A stretch of DNA of 64,000 nt from Trichopus zeylanicus subsp. travancoricus. Its lineage: Eukaryota; Streptophyta; Magnoliopsida; Dioscoreales; Dioscoreaceae. Positions 27,301 through 38,644 of this stretch are shown in pieces. Within the stretch, counting starts at the first letter, position 1. Every line of letters starts with the position of its first letter. The notes beneath the pieces were generated by a model, which was given only the letters and a program-made list of their open reading frames with translations, had not been told where the DNA came from and did no database searches. The stretch lies in assembly GCA_005019695.1 (NCBI GenBank), contig RXID01015303.1, positions 186,001-250,000 on the forward strand, given 5' to 3'. The position numbers were made by a program, and so were the translations under genes.

Positions 27301-27797
27301 AAACTCTGGGTCCAAATAGCTTTTTCATTATCTTTTATAAAAGATTCTAGGATATCTTAAAATAGGACATCATATTGATATTTTGGGATTTGTTTTAGCA
27401 TAAAGCATCCCTTAAAAAATCTAACATTGCTTTAATTACCCTTATCCATAAAATGAAAGGAGCTAATTGCTTGAAAGATTTTAGGCCCATTTGTTTGTTG
27501 AATTATATACTGAAAATTTTCATTGAAGTGCCAGCTGAAAAATTAAAGAAAAGATAGGTACACTAGTAGACCCAACTCAATTTGCCTTCATCTGGAGTAG
27601 ATACATCTTGGATAGTGTAGCGATCACCCAAGAGATAATTTTCAGGTGCAAAAAATAAAAAAAGAGTGGTGCAATGTTGAAACTTGATTTTGAAAAAGGC
27701 TTTAATAATGTTAACTGACATTTCCTATTGGAGCTTATGAAAGCCAGGGGCTTTGGCTCATGATGGTTGACTTGGATGAGGGACCTATTAGAAACTA
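24400..27797 (+). mobile_element. L1-type LINE remnant, 5' part (ORF1-like, endonuclease, start of RT)
   Basis: A decayed non-LTR retrotransposon. Around 24860-25140 there is an ORF1-like stretch (MAITTKRLQGDEWEGEVHQW). The apurinic-like endonuclease begins near 25985 with WNVKGLGTF and IIGIQETKL, and continues with PWVIFGDFNATMF (about 26355-26400), KKYTWSNRQAKPNFVKLDRF allowing for a stop (about 26500-26550). Reverse transcriptase follows from about 27240: IKKAIWDMAESKTLGPNSFF, IALITLIHKMKGANCLKDFRPICLLN without its last bases, then GAMLKLDFEKGFNNVN (catalytic box A Asp) near 27670. Many in-frame stops and shifts make it inactive. The element is cut at a MITE at 27801 before the YADD box, and resumes near 31075. 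Confidence 0.8.
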
Positions 27798-27800
27798 TTA

Positions 27801-28026
27801 GGCACAGTTTGGTTTGGGATCGTGATCAGGATCAGCTTATTTCAAAAATTTTTTCTTAAAAAATTAATATTATTTATTTTACACTAATATTAAATTAAAT
27901 TATTATATAAAAAAGGTTTTTTAAATTTTAAAATATTATAGGGTTAATTTTGATAAAATTAGTTTATAAAAGTGGTTCGGTAGTTTTGATCCTGATTCTA
28001 ATCCTGATTCTGAATCAAATGGTGTC
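27801..28026. mobile_element. MITE copy 2, inside the LINE
   Basis: A 226-bp element flanked by TTA (27798-27800 and 28027-28029), with ends GGCACAGTTTGGTTTGG and GAATCAAATGGTGTC that pair imperfectly. The interior contains the family core ATTAAATTAAATTATTATA. A subterminal repeat of the type GATC(C/A)TGATTC is shared with the copy at 59004. Confidence 0.8.
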
Positions 28027-28209
28027 TTAAAGTTTAAATCCTAATCAATAGCAACTCCCATGGATGTAAAAAAAATCCGACAAAAAAAAGAAGCAAAAAA
28101 AAGTTATATAAAAAAGAAGTTGCTCCAAAAAAAATTTTGATTGGTAGTGTTTTGTCTCAATTTTTGAGCCATCATATTGTGGTCACCCACAGTCCATGGT
28201 ATGTTAATT

Positions 28210-28545
28210 AACTTTATTGACACCACAATCATCCACAACCTCTCGAAGATAATGATGAAAATGGTAGAATCTCGACATTACGACTATCATTTGTGGTCCC
28301 TAGAAGGCGGTGACGAAGATGACGGACTCTCAACATCATTGTAGCCATCTGCAACCCTTCAAAAATGGTGACGAAAATGGTAGACTCTCAACATCACCAC
28401 AGCCATCTGCGGTCCCTCAAAAATGGTGACAAAGATGACAAACTCTTGATATTACCGTGGTCATCTGTGGCTCCCCAAAGACGGCGATGAAGATAGCAGA
28501 CTTTTGATATTACCATGGTCACTTGTAACCCCTTGAAGACAGTAA
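28210..28545. repeat. Tandem array, 58-bp period
   Basis: About five degenerate copies of a unit with GACTCTCAACATCA..AGCCATCTG..CC..CAAAAATGGTGAC. The anchor ACTCT recurs 58 bp apart at 28326, 28384 and 28442. First of several stacked arrays in the insertion that splits the LINE. Confidence 0.75.
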
Positions 28546-28549
28546 ATCC

Positions 28550-29270
28550 TTGTCCCACTTAGTCAGCCTTTAGGCTCACACTCAACTAGCCTTTGAGCTC
28601 GCGTTTAAGCCAAACTTTGGGCTCACACTCAGCCAACCTTTAGACTCGCACCCAACTAGCTTTCGAGCTCACACTCAACCTACCTTTAGGCTTACAACTC
28701 AGCCAACTTTTGAGCTTACACTCAGTTAGCTTTCAAACTCATACTAAGCTAGCCTTCGGGTTCGTATTCAACCAGCCCTCAGTCTCGCATTCAGCTAGCT
28801 CTCAGGCTTGCACTCAGTCAGTCTTTGGACACATATCTAGCCAACCTTTTGACTCGCACTCAGCCAGCCTTCGGACTAGCATCCAAGCCAACCGTCGAGC
28901 TCACACTCAACTAACCTTCGAGCTCGCACTCAACCGCCTTCAGGCTCACAGTCGGTCAACCTTCAAGCTCGCATCTAAGTTAGCCTTTGGGCTCGCATCT
29001 AAGTCAACATTCGGACTCACATTTCAGCCAACTTTTGAGCTTACATTCAATTAGCCTTTGATTTCGCACTTAATAAGCTTTTAAGTTTGTTTTTAGTCAG
29101 CCTTCAGACTCACATCAAGCTAGCTTTCAATCTCGCACCTAGTTAGCCTTTGGGTTTACGACTAAGCCTATTTTTGGATTCACACCCAATTAGCCTTTAA
29201 ACTCACACTAAGCCAACTTTAGCACTCACAAACTAAGCCACTTGGGCCTCTTTAGGTTCACATATTTGAA
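28550..29270. repeat. Tandem array, 23-24-bp period
   Basis: Roughly 30 degenerate copies of a 23-24-bp unit close to AGCCTTCGGGCTCGCACTCAAC. It gives an open frame at 28710-29054, but that protein is only the repeat read through and shows no domain, so it is not annotated as a gene. Confidence 0.8.
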
Positions 29271-29279
29271 GCCAAACTA

Positions 29280-31000
29280 CAAGTTTGTCTAAAATCATCA
29301 TAAATAGCTAAGGACCCTCAAATCAAATTAATTAATATTAAAATTGAACTCAGTCAAAATAAATGGATAAAGACCAAACTGATTTAAATAAACTTAAATT
29401 GGTCAAAATGTTGGACTAAAACTCAAATTAAGTTAGACTTTGAAAATCCAAATTGAGTTAATATAAACTCATACTCAACCCTAATTAGACTTAAGATGGG
29501 TTCGAATAAAATCCAATTAGGATTGACCTAAACTCAAATCAAATCTAAATCAAGTTCAAGCTAAAAGGCAAATTCAAAGTCAAATTAGAACTAGGCTAGA
29601 CTAAGCATGAACTAAAATTAAGATGAACTAAATTGATTTGGACTTGAATCATAGTCCATCAAAATGCAAACTTAGACTCGATAAAAATTTAACACAAGGT
29701 TGAACTTGACTCAATCTAAGTAACATCAAACTTAGATCTGAACTAAATAAAGTCAAACTGAGTCTCATTGGGTGCGCTAAATCTTCAGTAATACTCCAAG
29801 GCCATGATGAACAAAAGGTGATGTTACCACCCTTACCTGAATCAGAATTAGTTTAAATAAAAACTAAATAAGGTTAAACTGAGTCTCGTTGAATGCATTA
29901 CAAGAGCATTTAACAATACTTTCAAGTTATTTCCAACTCATAAACTGTTAGTGATGCTATCAAATTAAAGAAGTTAATTACCAACATGTTCAAAGTTAGT
30001 TAACTGTATAAGCCATTGACGATGCATTTTCCAAGCTATATCCAACTCCATAAGCTGCTGGTAATGCTATTAAAATCAAAAAAATTAATCGCCAATATAC
30101 TTTAAGCTGTTAGCTACACTTCAAACTATATTCAACTCTATAAGCCATTAGCAACACTGCCAAATCAAAGAACTTAATTATCAACACACTCAGAGATGTT
30201 GGCCATACTTCAAACCTATACTTGACCCCCTAAGTAGTTGATGGCACTATTAAATTAATAAAGTTAATTAATAATGCACTCAAAGTTGTTGGTTATACTT
30301 CAAGCTAGTTGACGACGTATCTTCAGGTTATACCCAACCTCATAAGCTGTTGGTGACATTGCTCAAAATAAAAAAAATTATCGCCTATGTCTTATTGACT
30401 AATGAAAATACTTCAATTCAAATGGAGTAATCGCCCACGCCTTATTAACTAACAAAAATACTCCAACCTAAATTGAGTTATTATCAACACTTTATTGGCT
30501 AACGAAAACACTCTAATCTAAATAGAGATATTATTAATAATTTATTGGCTAATGAAAATACTCTAACCCATAAAAATTATCGCTTATATCTTACTAGCTA
30601 TGAAAATACTTCAAATCTCAAAGTTATTATCGATGCTTAAAGCTATTGGAAACGCTTCAAACTTCTCCTATTCATTTTTATGATTTGGGTTAAACTTCAT
30701 ATGGTCCAGTGTAGGAGGAGCAGGATAATAACACACACTAAATCTTCTTCTCCACTCTCTCTCTTTTTTCTTTTTCCATTTCTTCTATATTTTTGATAAT
30801 TCGTTGTAAAATAAGGGCATACTCTTTCTTAAATCATGTATCATCTTTTTTAAATTAATTAAATAATTTTTTTTGTGTCTTTATTTTATTAGTTAGGTTT
30901 TTATTTTAGTAAGTTCCTGATAATTGTCGGGGTAATTAACAATAAGGCCTTATATCTATTGAAAGTCATATTCTCATAATACATGACGACACATTTAAAA
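29280..31000. repeat. Further degenerate repeats inside the LINE insertion
   Basis: From 29280 to 29770 the DNA is A-rich with irregular AAATT-GA repeats. From about 29930 to 30330 a unit of about 100-110 bp repeats (CATAAGC..TT..AAATCAAA.AA.TTAATT.CCAA). From about 30370 to 30620 a unit of about 60 bp repeats (TTATTGGCTAACGAAAATACTC). A pyrimidine-rich stretch with CTCTCTCTC follows at 30750-30780. No coding region is visible. The block may be the inside of a non-autonomous LTR element, but I could not identify its ends. Confidence 0.55.
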
Positions 31001-31039
31001 TTAAAATAAATTTTGATTTGTGATTCAAGGTCATTTCTC

Positions 31040-32890
31040 GAGGTCTCCACTATTCCAGGTGGTCAATTTCAATCTCACAATGTTGAATTTACATTATACA
31101 GATGACATTCTCATATTTAGAGAAACTGACATAGAGCAATTTCTAAACCTTAAATTCATATTGTAATGTTTGAAAGACTCTCGAGTATGAAAATTAATTT
31201 TCACAAAAGCTTTGTGATTAAACATGGAGGATGCCCATAGAATATGTGTTCTACCATGGCAGAAATTATGAACTATAAAGTCAAAAGTTTTCCCTTTAAA
31301 TATCTAGGACTACCTATTAAAGGCTATGAGTTGAATAGACAGGACTAGATGCCCTTAGTAAACCAAGTGGAAAAAAGTTTATGTAAAAAAAAAAGTCTAT
31401 TCATTAGGGGAACAACAATGCTAATTAACTTTGTACTATCCACTACCTCCATATACTAGATGGTGTTTTGTCAGCTTCCTAAATGGATTCATAAGAAGCT
31501 GGATCATATAAGACTCCGTTTTTTATGGAGGGGATCAAAGGAGGAGAAGAAGTTTCACTTGGTCAGTTGGGAATTGATTTGCACCTCGAAGCAAAATGGA
31601 GGCATGGGGATTTTGAACTTTTGATCTTTAACTAGTTTCTTTTGATGAAATGGTAGTGGAAACTCTTTCAGGACGTTGATTATCCATGGAAGAAAATAGT
31701 TCTAAGACCTCTATCCTTGTAGTACAAAGAACCCAAGAATTGTTCCTTGTTTTGAAAGGGCTTGATACAAGTAAAAGAACATTTTCAAGTCAGTGTGAAT
31801 TATAGAGCTAATCAAGGGCAAACAATTCTTTTTTGGAAAGATAGATGGCTTGAAGGTCTTAACCCTAAAATGCTATATCTCGTTGTAGCTTCATTTGTAA
31901 AAAGAGCTGTTATAACTATTTCTGAAGCTAGATCTCCAGGGACACTAATAAAAAGAAGGGCACCACTTGAGATCAGAGCTCTAGAGAACAATCTCAGGGA
32001 TCTTCTTACTCTTTATGACACATAAACACATGATACTCTTTTATGAAGATAGGGATATTCCTTCTTTATCGGCTCTGCCTATCACTTCCTAGTAAACATA
32101 GGTATGACTTTCTCTTTCCTCCTTAGTATTTGAAAACTGCAATGCCCCCTAAAGTTAACATCTTTGCTCGGTTAGTTTTCCAAAACAAGATCCTAACTAT
32201 AGCCAATATGGAAAAAAGAGCTTGGACAGGCCAATCCCATTCCTGTGCTCTTTATAATGAGGAACTTGAAAATATAAACCATCCTTTTTGCTCTTATACT
32301 TATATTCTTGATATTTGACAAAAATTGTGCCCTGAACTTGAAAGTACACAAGTTTCACATTCTATATCAAATCAATAGTCTGAATGGCAAGAAGCTTAAA
32401 GCCAAAGCTTCACAAAACTAGAGATATGGTTTCTATATCTCTACTTTGGTGTCTCTGGAAGGAGAGCAACCTTAGGATCTTTTAAAACAAAACAGAGAAG
32501 TTTTCCATCTTTGATTAGTAATATTTACTTTACTTTGAAATCTTGGTTGTATTCATGTGCAAAAAAACTGAAAACCAAACTGTTGTACTCCATTGATGTG
32601 CTTGCTCCACGGGAATATCAAACTTAAAAATTGTTGCATTTTCTTCAACAGGTACAACTCTCAAGATACACAAGGATAACTAGTTAAAGTTGGGGCTGCA
32701 CTGAAAATATGCTCTTTCTTTTGTATTTTAGAAAGTTGGTTGTTCAAGTACTAGTTCTATAGAACCTGGGTTAGTTTTTTTTTTTTTTTGTGTTTTTAGT
32801 GGAGACTATTTTGTAAAGATACAACTTTATATTTTTGATTCATTATCATAATAAAACTTATTAATCATAAATTCTTATTTACTAAAAAAA
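31040..32890 (+). mobile_element. L1-type LINE remnant, 3' part (RT YADD box to poly(A))
   Basis: Continues the LINE seen at 24.4-27.8 kb on the same strand. The RT catalytic box reads LHYTDDILIF (about 31090-31120) where YADD is usual. Then come remnants of the RT thumb, a segment with GQTILFWKDRWLEGL (about 31810-31860), and the zinc-binding RT C-terminal region, PPKVNIFARLVFQNKILTI (about 32140-32200). Stops interrupt all frames. The 3' end is a T-rich then A-rich tail, with ATAATAAAACTTATTAAT near 32850 and a short A run at 32883-32890. About 100 codons between RT box A and the YADD box are missing or replaced by the insertion. Confidence 0.78.
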
Positions 32891-33189
32891 ATAAAATTAG
32901 AGAATCAATTTTTTACCAAAAAAGTCCAAGAAATTAACCTTATTTTTCTGACATTCTCTTCCTCAGACAGGATGGCCTCTCAGTGTAGAGTTGCAAGGCA
33001 TTTGAGACCATTTATAGTAGGATTCCGCTCTAAAGTTCTGTTCACCGCCCAAGTGGTAACCTCACCCCAATCCCTTTCCCTGTCCTCCCCCTCCTCCTTG
33101 ATGGATTCCGGCGACCCCCCTCACCCCTACCCCGCCATGCCACCGCCCGCCCTTGCAACTACTTTGACGACCTCCTAGATGACCTCTTT

Positions 33190-33620
33190 CTCCTCTACTG
33201 GAATTTGCAACAGAAGGTTTACGAATCACCTTATTTTCAAACAACACAAGAAATAAAAAATAATTCAAGATAAAAGAAAATAACAAGACAATATACAACG
33301 ATATACATAGTTTACCTAAAATCAGATTACGTTCATGGGGGGAGCGAGAGATCCACTATTAAAAGACTTTTACAAGAGTCTATAAGGAAGATTGCACTTT
33401 TTTTACTTAATTAAACTCTTTTATCAAGGCTTTGCAATGCCTTCACCTTCAGAGAGAATTTTCAAGAGAATGCCACGAGAAACTACCAAGAGAAACTACC
33501 GAAAAGTACTAAAAAAATTCACACACGAGAGCCAATACACTCTTTTTTTTACTTTTCTTTATTATCTCTATTTCTCTCTAATTCAATCTCAACATTGTCT
33601 CCACTAAACTCTATGTATTT
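33190..33620. other. Possible LTR-like fragment
   Basis: The stretch AACGATATACATAGTTTACC..ATTACGTTCATGGGGGGAGC..GAGATCCACTATTA..CTTTTACAAGAGTCTATAA resembles conserved pieces I recall from many plant LTR or TRIM-type elements. No partner repeat, primer-binding site or target duplication is visible here. It separates a Pro-rich 68-codon ORF (32972-33178) from the demethylase fragment. Confidence 0.3.
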
Positions 33621-33767
33621 TAGAATATTTATAAATTCTTATTAAATTTGAATTTTACTATAATTATAATTCTTAATATTATAAATTAATTATAAGGGTG
33701 AATGTAACTTTAAATTTTTTTATTTTAACTTAAACTTTAATTCGAGATACTCAAAAGTCTAACGCTC

Positions 33768-34235
33768 TTTCGCCATCTCCGGCCATCCGCTCGCAAGCGT
33801 CACTGCACCTTCGCCGAGCGCCAGAAGGAGACCGAGAACGAGGCCATGATCGCCCTCTCCCTCGGCTTCCCCATCGACACCCTCCTCGTCTCCGAGATCC
33901 GCTCCGGCGTCCTCCCTTCCGTCGAGGACCAGAACGACTATATCGTCATCCGCAACCACATCCTGGCGCGCTGGCGCTCCGCCGTTAGATCCTTCCTCGC
34001 CGTCGACCACGTCCGCGAGACCGTCGCCCACCGCTACGACTCACTCATCGCTGCTGCGCATCGGTTCCTCTCCTTGCACGGGTACATCAACTTCGGGGTC
34101 TCGCCGGCGCTCCAGGCGCGGTTCCCCGAGGAGCACCATCGGGGCTCCGTCGTCGTCGTAGGCGCGGGGCTCGCCGGCCTCGCCGCCGCCCGTCAGTTGC
34201 TCTTCGTTTGGATTCCGGATCCTAGTTCTTGAAGA
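33768..34235 (+). pseudogene. LSD1-like histone demethylase (LDL) 5' fragment: SWIRM plus start of FAD domain
   Basis: A GC-rich block encodes the N-terminal part of an LDL/FLD-type lysine-specific demethylase. Family features are EAMIALSLGFPIDTLLVSEI, YIVIRNHILARWRS and HGYINFGVSPAL (SWIRM domain), followed by the FAD-binding VVVVGAGLAGLAAARQLL (about 34147-34200). After ARQLL one extra T (near 34202) shifts the frame; the shifted frame continues SFGFRILVLE, as the family does, and homology then stops near 34235. The amine-oxidase catalytic region, several hundred residues, is absent. Known LDL1-type genes are usually intronless, so a missing intron does not explain this. It is a truncated, frameshifted copy. 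No stop-free start region is certain; the frame is open back to about 33714. Confidence 0.85.
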
Positions 34236-34680
34236 ACATTGAATTGGTGATGGAGATTATTCTTGAGGTGTCATGACTTCTGATCAGAGTTTTATGGGCT
34301 TCTTGTTGTACACGGCTGCAGACATTCTATGGCATATTATCACAAGAATATTTATTACCACATTTGGTGAATCTCCTGTGGATGTATTTGTCAAGGCAAA
34401 AGCCAGAAAAGGAAATATTCAAGTTCAGCTAGCAGAAAGATTCAAGAAAAATATAACCACATACAATTCTGGAAGTGGCTGGCGCCAATCTTCTACTGGT
34501 TATATTAATGTACTGAATTTAACCATAATTATAAAAAATAAAGAACAACATTAAATGACATAATCATCTATGCGACAAGCTACTGCACGAAAAAAGAACT
34601 GAATCTACTGACTCAGAAATGTCTAGTTCAAATGCAAATGAGAGCGCAGCAGAAGTACGCAGATTTGATAGTAGGCATGG
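34236..34680. other. Spacer between demethylase fragment and ULTRAPETALA gene
   Basis: Probably includes the 3' untranslated region of the minus-strand ULTRAPETALA gene. A 93-codon plus-strand ORF (34273-34554) is present, but I recognise no domain and do not call it a gene. Confidence 0.5.
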
Positions 34681-37130
34681 CTAGTTGCCTGCGTTGCGAG
34701 TAAAATCAATGCAAATCTGGCAGCTGCAGTCTGGGAATCGACACATAGCGCAGCCAAAGCAGACACATGAGGTGCATCCCTTGCATGATGGCATACGAGG
34801 GCATCCTTTCAGAGCTTTGCGGCTGGTTCGCTCATCATCGTTGTCACACGTGATGCTGGGACATCAGAGTAGCATGACATCCGTTAGTATATGGAAGATG
34901 GTCCACGAGTACATGAAAAAAAAACGTAATACATTCAATTGACATTCCAGAGCTTCTAAAGCTCACAGACTACAAAAGTTGATGGTTTTAAAGAATTTCT
35001 CATAGTAAAGACGCACAAAAAAATAAGATGATTATTAGGCTTGAAACAATTGTTTGAACCAATAAAAATGGAGTCTCAAAATAGAATAATTGCCAAAGAA
35101 ATTAAGCATTTTACCATAGTATATCATCTCAAAGCTGTCAAGTAAACCAACGGCAATCCAACTTTTATTTTTTGCGTTGCTATGTGCATGTACACACACA
35201 CACACACAGAGAGCATCTATGGGTAGTTTTGATATCATGTGGTATTGTTCCGAGTCTTTCGACTAAGTTTCTGTCACTATGTCACATCTAAATGCATGTA
35301 TATATCATCAAGGTGAAGTTTTTTTCACAGTATATAAGTATGTGCCTAAGTTAACCTGCCAATTCTTTTCTTTCGATCTCCTAGTGTTCATAAGGCCAAG
35401 ATGGATTAGGCAGAAAAACTTGAGAATGAATGCAACAGTGTTTGAGAGAGCACTTACTTGTCAAATGGAAAGTCCGAGCATTGCCAGGCACCATTTGCCT
35501 GGGCATCATGATGTGCCCGGCATTCCCCCTTTGTTCGAAGTCGAAACCTGCGTTCTTTGTTGCACCTTGAACAACGAACAAACTCATCACGGTGAAACGG
35601 CCCCCGATGGCCCTTTCCCTTGCGGGAAACACCAGAGGCTTTTTCTGCTAGATAGTAGTATTTCAGCAGAGGAGTCTTCAGTAATGCAACTTTCTTTCCT
35701 CTAACCATGACCCACACGGTGGTCTTCCATCTACCTAAAGTCTCCTTATCTGAATGCTTCTCAAAAGCGGCAGGCGTCAAGTTATCTGATGATTGTAGCT
35801 CCCACAAAGAACAAACCAACCAAAAGTCAGTAAAGGGTTGCAACAACTGAAACGAACATGTGGTGCTGCATCAGAACAGAAAAACATGGGGATTAACAAA
35901 TAATTATCTCCTTACCGAGAAGCATGTAATTATTTAGAATGCAAACTTAATGAATAAAATAAGACTAACTATATATCATGAGAATATGCTTGATCACAAG
36001 TCTACACGGAAGAGTCCTTCCTCCATTTCTTATAAAAATGAACTTTGCCTGCGTGAATAAATATTGTGGAATTGAAAGTTTCTGTTTAGATTCATACGAT
36101 AAAGAGTTCCCAAGGAAGTATTACTGCAGTTATCTTATTTGATTTTACGAGCTTCTAAGCAAGCGAATATAAATTTCCTCTTCCAAAGATTCATTTTTTG
36201 AGACACCCAAACATGTTCTCCAAAATAATATCTACCAGAAGCCAAGATTCCTTTTCCTCCTGCTCAACTCCTGTCTGATAGTGTCTAAGAATTGAAGTTT
36301 CAGTTCAAGTGTAATATTTCAGGTTTACGTCAAGATATAACCGTATAGAGGCTGGATATGTCTAAGCAATAGAACTAAAGATTTGAAGGAGTCCAAACCT
36401 TTAGTGCCCAATGCAGCACAGTCATATCAGTGCAGCATTGAACATGCATATATCTAAAACACAACCAGAATATGTGAAGTTTTTAGTAGATATAGAAGCC
36501 TTTTTCTGTAAAGTACTTTGATTGGAAAAAAAATGAAGCTTGCTGTATAATTTCATTTATAACACTTGCATAATGGCAGGTTTGGTTTATCTGTGCGAAG
36601 GGAGGAGGTGTTGACCTAACCAACACTAGAAGAAGACGAGATATGCAGCATGCACCGTGGAGGAGAAAGCACAATAACTACCACAAGGCATAATAAACGA
36701 CAGGCATACAATGACGCAGCAAAATGACAATAACAAACTGGCGAAAAAAGAAGCAAAAATCAATCAACATCAGAAACAGGACGAAGCAACACACACCTAG
36801 CAATGCATGCAATGAGAAACTCAAACTCATTCACTGCATGCATTGACAAACAGCACGACCACCCAAAACGCAAAAGATCAAACACCAAGCCCGCACAAAA
36901 AACAAAAAACCAATCTAGATCAATCCTAACCAACCTTCCTTGCATCCCGGCGTGCACTCGCATCTGATCAGGAGATCCCCGGAGGCGAAAACCCGGAGCT
37001 TTCCGACCGCGTCGCCGAATCGGCGGCTGGTGCAACCGCACATCGCCTCGACGAAGCCCTCCCCGCGTGCCAATCCGGCAATGTCCTTCAATTCCTCGTC
37101 CGTGAACAGAGCAGCTTCGCCGGCGGCCAT
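34681..37130 (-). CDS. ULT1: ULTRAPETALA-type SAND-domain developmental regulator
   Basis: ULTRAPETALA proteins are plant trithorax-group factors that counter Polycomb repression and restrict floral meristem size; they act in the nucleus. Three exons on the minus strand, 37130..36935, 35785..35458 and 34855..34681, join in frame to 232 residues, close to the usual length of about 235. The SAND-like region contains FVEAMCGCTSRRFGDAVGKL, IRCECTPGC and LTPAAFEKHSDKET. It is followed by GRWKTTVWVMVRGKKVALL and FHRDEFVRCSRCNKERRFRL. The C-terminal Cys-rich (B-box-like) region has GCPRMPSCKGCTSCVCFGC and CSCQICIDFTRN. All Cys positions of the family appear kept. Introns 1 and 2 are about 1.1 and 0.6 kb. 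Whether this is the ULT1 or ULT2 counterpart cannot be told here. Confidence 0.93.
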
Positions 37131-37439
37131 GTCCTCCTCCTCCCCTACAAAAAGCTCACAGATTTCTCAAACAGAAAGGAAAAAGAGAACTCAAAGCCGC
37201 CACCTTTGAGGGCCGAGAGGCGTATAAATAGAGAGCACAGGCCATGCAGAACACGCAATGCGTGGGGAGGGGGGCGGTATTCCCAAAAAGGGCTCCCTGG
37301 GCGAAACTCCACTCTCTCTTCTGCTTCGGCGAGGAAAGAGGAGAGAGAAGAGTTTGGGAGTGTTCCCGAAAAGGGCATGGATGGATAGGGGAGTAAGCGA
37401 TCGGAATCCACCGGAGGAAGACGAGGCTTTTAGAGCTGG

Positions 37440-38600
37440 TGTAAATTTATTAATATTGCGAGTATTTCAGCATAAAAGAAATTCAAAATTTGAGGAATCT
37501 TGGGTCGTTATGTTTGTGTCATGTCCTTCTCCATCTGGCAACCAATTTTTTTTTTCGCATTTTATTGCCTTAAAAAAAAAATTCAAAAATTAACTTTTAA
37601 TTCAATTTTTTCATTATGTTTTTTATTTTTTTGACTGTTAATTTTGATATTTTTTATTTATATCAAAATGTCTGACTCTCAAGAAAATAACAAGGACACG
37701 ATGCGTAAAACGAAATACAAGTCGATGTTATCACGTATTAAATTTTTGAATTTTCTGCTCAACATTTTTAAATTGAAAGTTTTTATTTGATCTCTCGGGG
37801 AGTTTAAATCAAATACCAAATGGATCATAATTTGGGTCTAATTCATCTTTATTGTGCCAAATAAAACTAAAAAACAGAAATAAAAAGTATAAAAATGAAA
37901 ATCATGCGATAATTTTAATTTTTTAAAATATTCAGAAATATTAAAAAATAATTATCTATATATATGTGTGTGTGTTTATCCGAATTCGCGTAGCTCAAAC
38001 TGGCTCGAGTATCGTAAAATCGAAAGGCCTGTTTCAATTTTCAACTAGACATATTTTTACTAAATTGTAAAAAAAACTTCTCTGGAAATTCAACATTATT
38101 TCACAAAGAATCAATGCGAACGGTGCAAAATGGACAAGAAAAAATAGAAATATAAGATAAATTTCTAAAAAACGGAAGAAAAGTATTTACCTACGAGTAA
38201 AAAAAACTCTTTAAGGATCTGTCGCGGCGGAGACGAGGAAGGCTTGAAGATGTACGAGCATCGTCTCGCTGGACTGCTCTAAATAAGACCCAGAAACATA
38301 AATATGCAACCGGAAATTTCAAAAAAAGAAAATATTAATTCAAAGGGACTCGTCGTCTGATATACTGGAAATCAATTCGCTGGACGATTTAATAAGCGCG
38401 TCCGAGCAAACGCTTGCTATTGGACAAACACTTGTAATTATTTCCTCAGTAAAAGCTAAAATGTCATTGGCACGTGCCAAGATAAGTCGTTAATAATACC
38501 GACAAAAAAAATGTTTTTTTTTTTTTTAATTTAAAAACTCATATTTCTCCATAAATTTGAATTACAAACAAAATTACAAATCCCCCTAGTTTCGGCTTCG
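37440..38600. other. AT-rich intergenic region
   Basis: Between divergent promoters of the ULTRAPETALA gene (leader to about 37400) and the PLP-enzyme gene. Poly-T/poly-A tracts dominate. No gene, RNA or repeat family was recognised. Confidence 0.55.
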
Positions 38601-38644
38601 AGGTCAGACGCCACGGTTTCTCCGCTCCCGCCAAACCGACGCCG

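Noticed and set aside
28710..29054. 114-codon plus-strand ORF
   Set aside because: It is the 23-24-bp tandem array read in one frame; repetitive Ser/Phe/Ala-rich translation with no domain.
28210..30660. CRISPR-like array
   Set aside because: The repeats are directly adjacent and degenerate, with no unique spacers, and the sequence is a plant genome.
32972..33178. 68-codon ORF starting MASQCRVARHL and ending in a Pro-rich stretch
   Set aside because: It could be the N-terminus of the demethylase fragment split by an inserted LTR-like sequence, but no residue match supports that.
34273..34554. 93-codon ORF between the demethylase fragment and the ULTRAPETALA gene
   Set aside because: No family recognised, AT-rich, no splice context, and the neighbouring homology ends before it.
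35194..35212. (AC)n tract near the ULTRAPETALA gene
   Set aside because: Short ordinary microsatellite within an intron.
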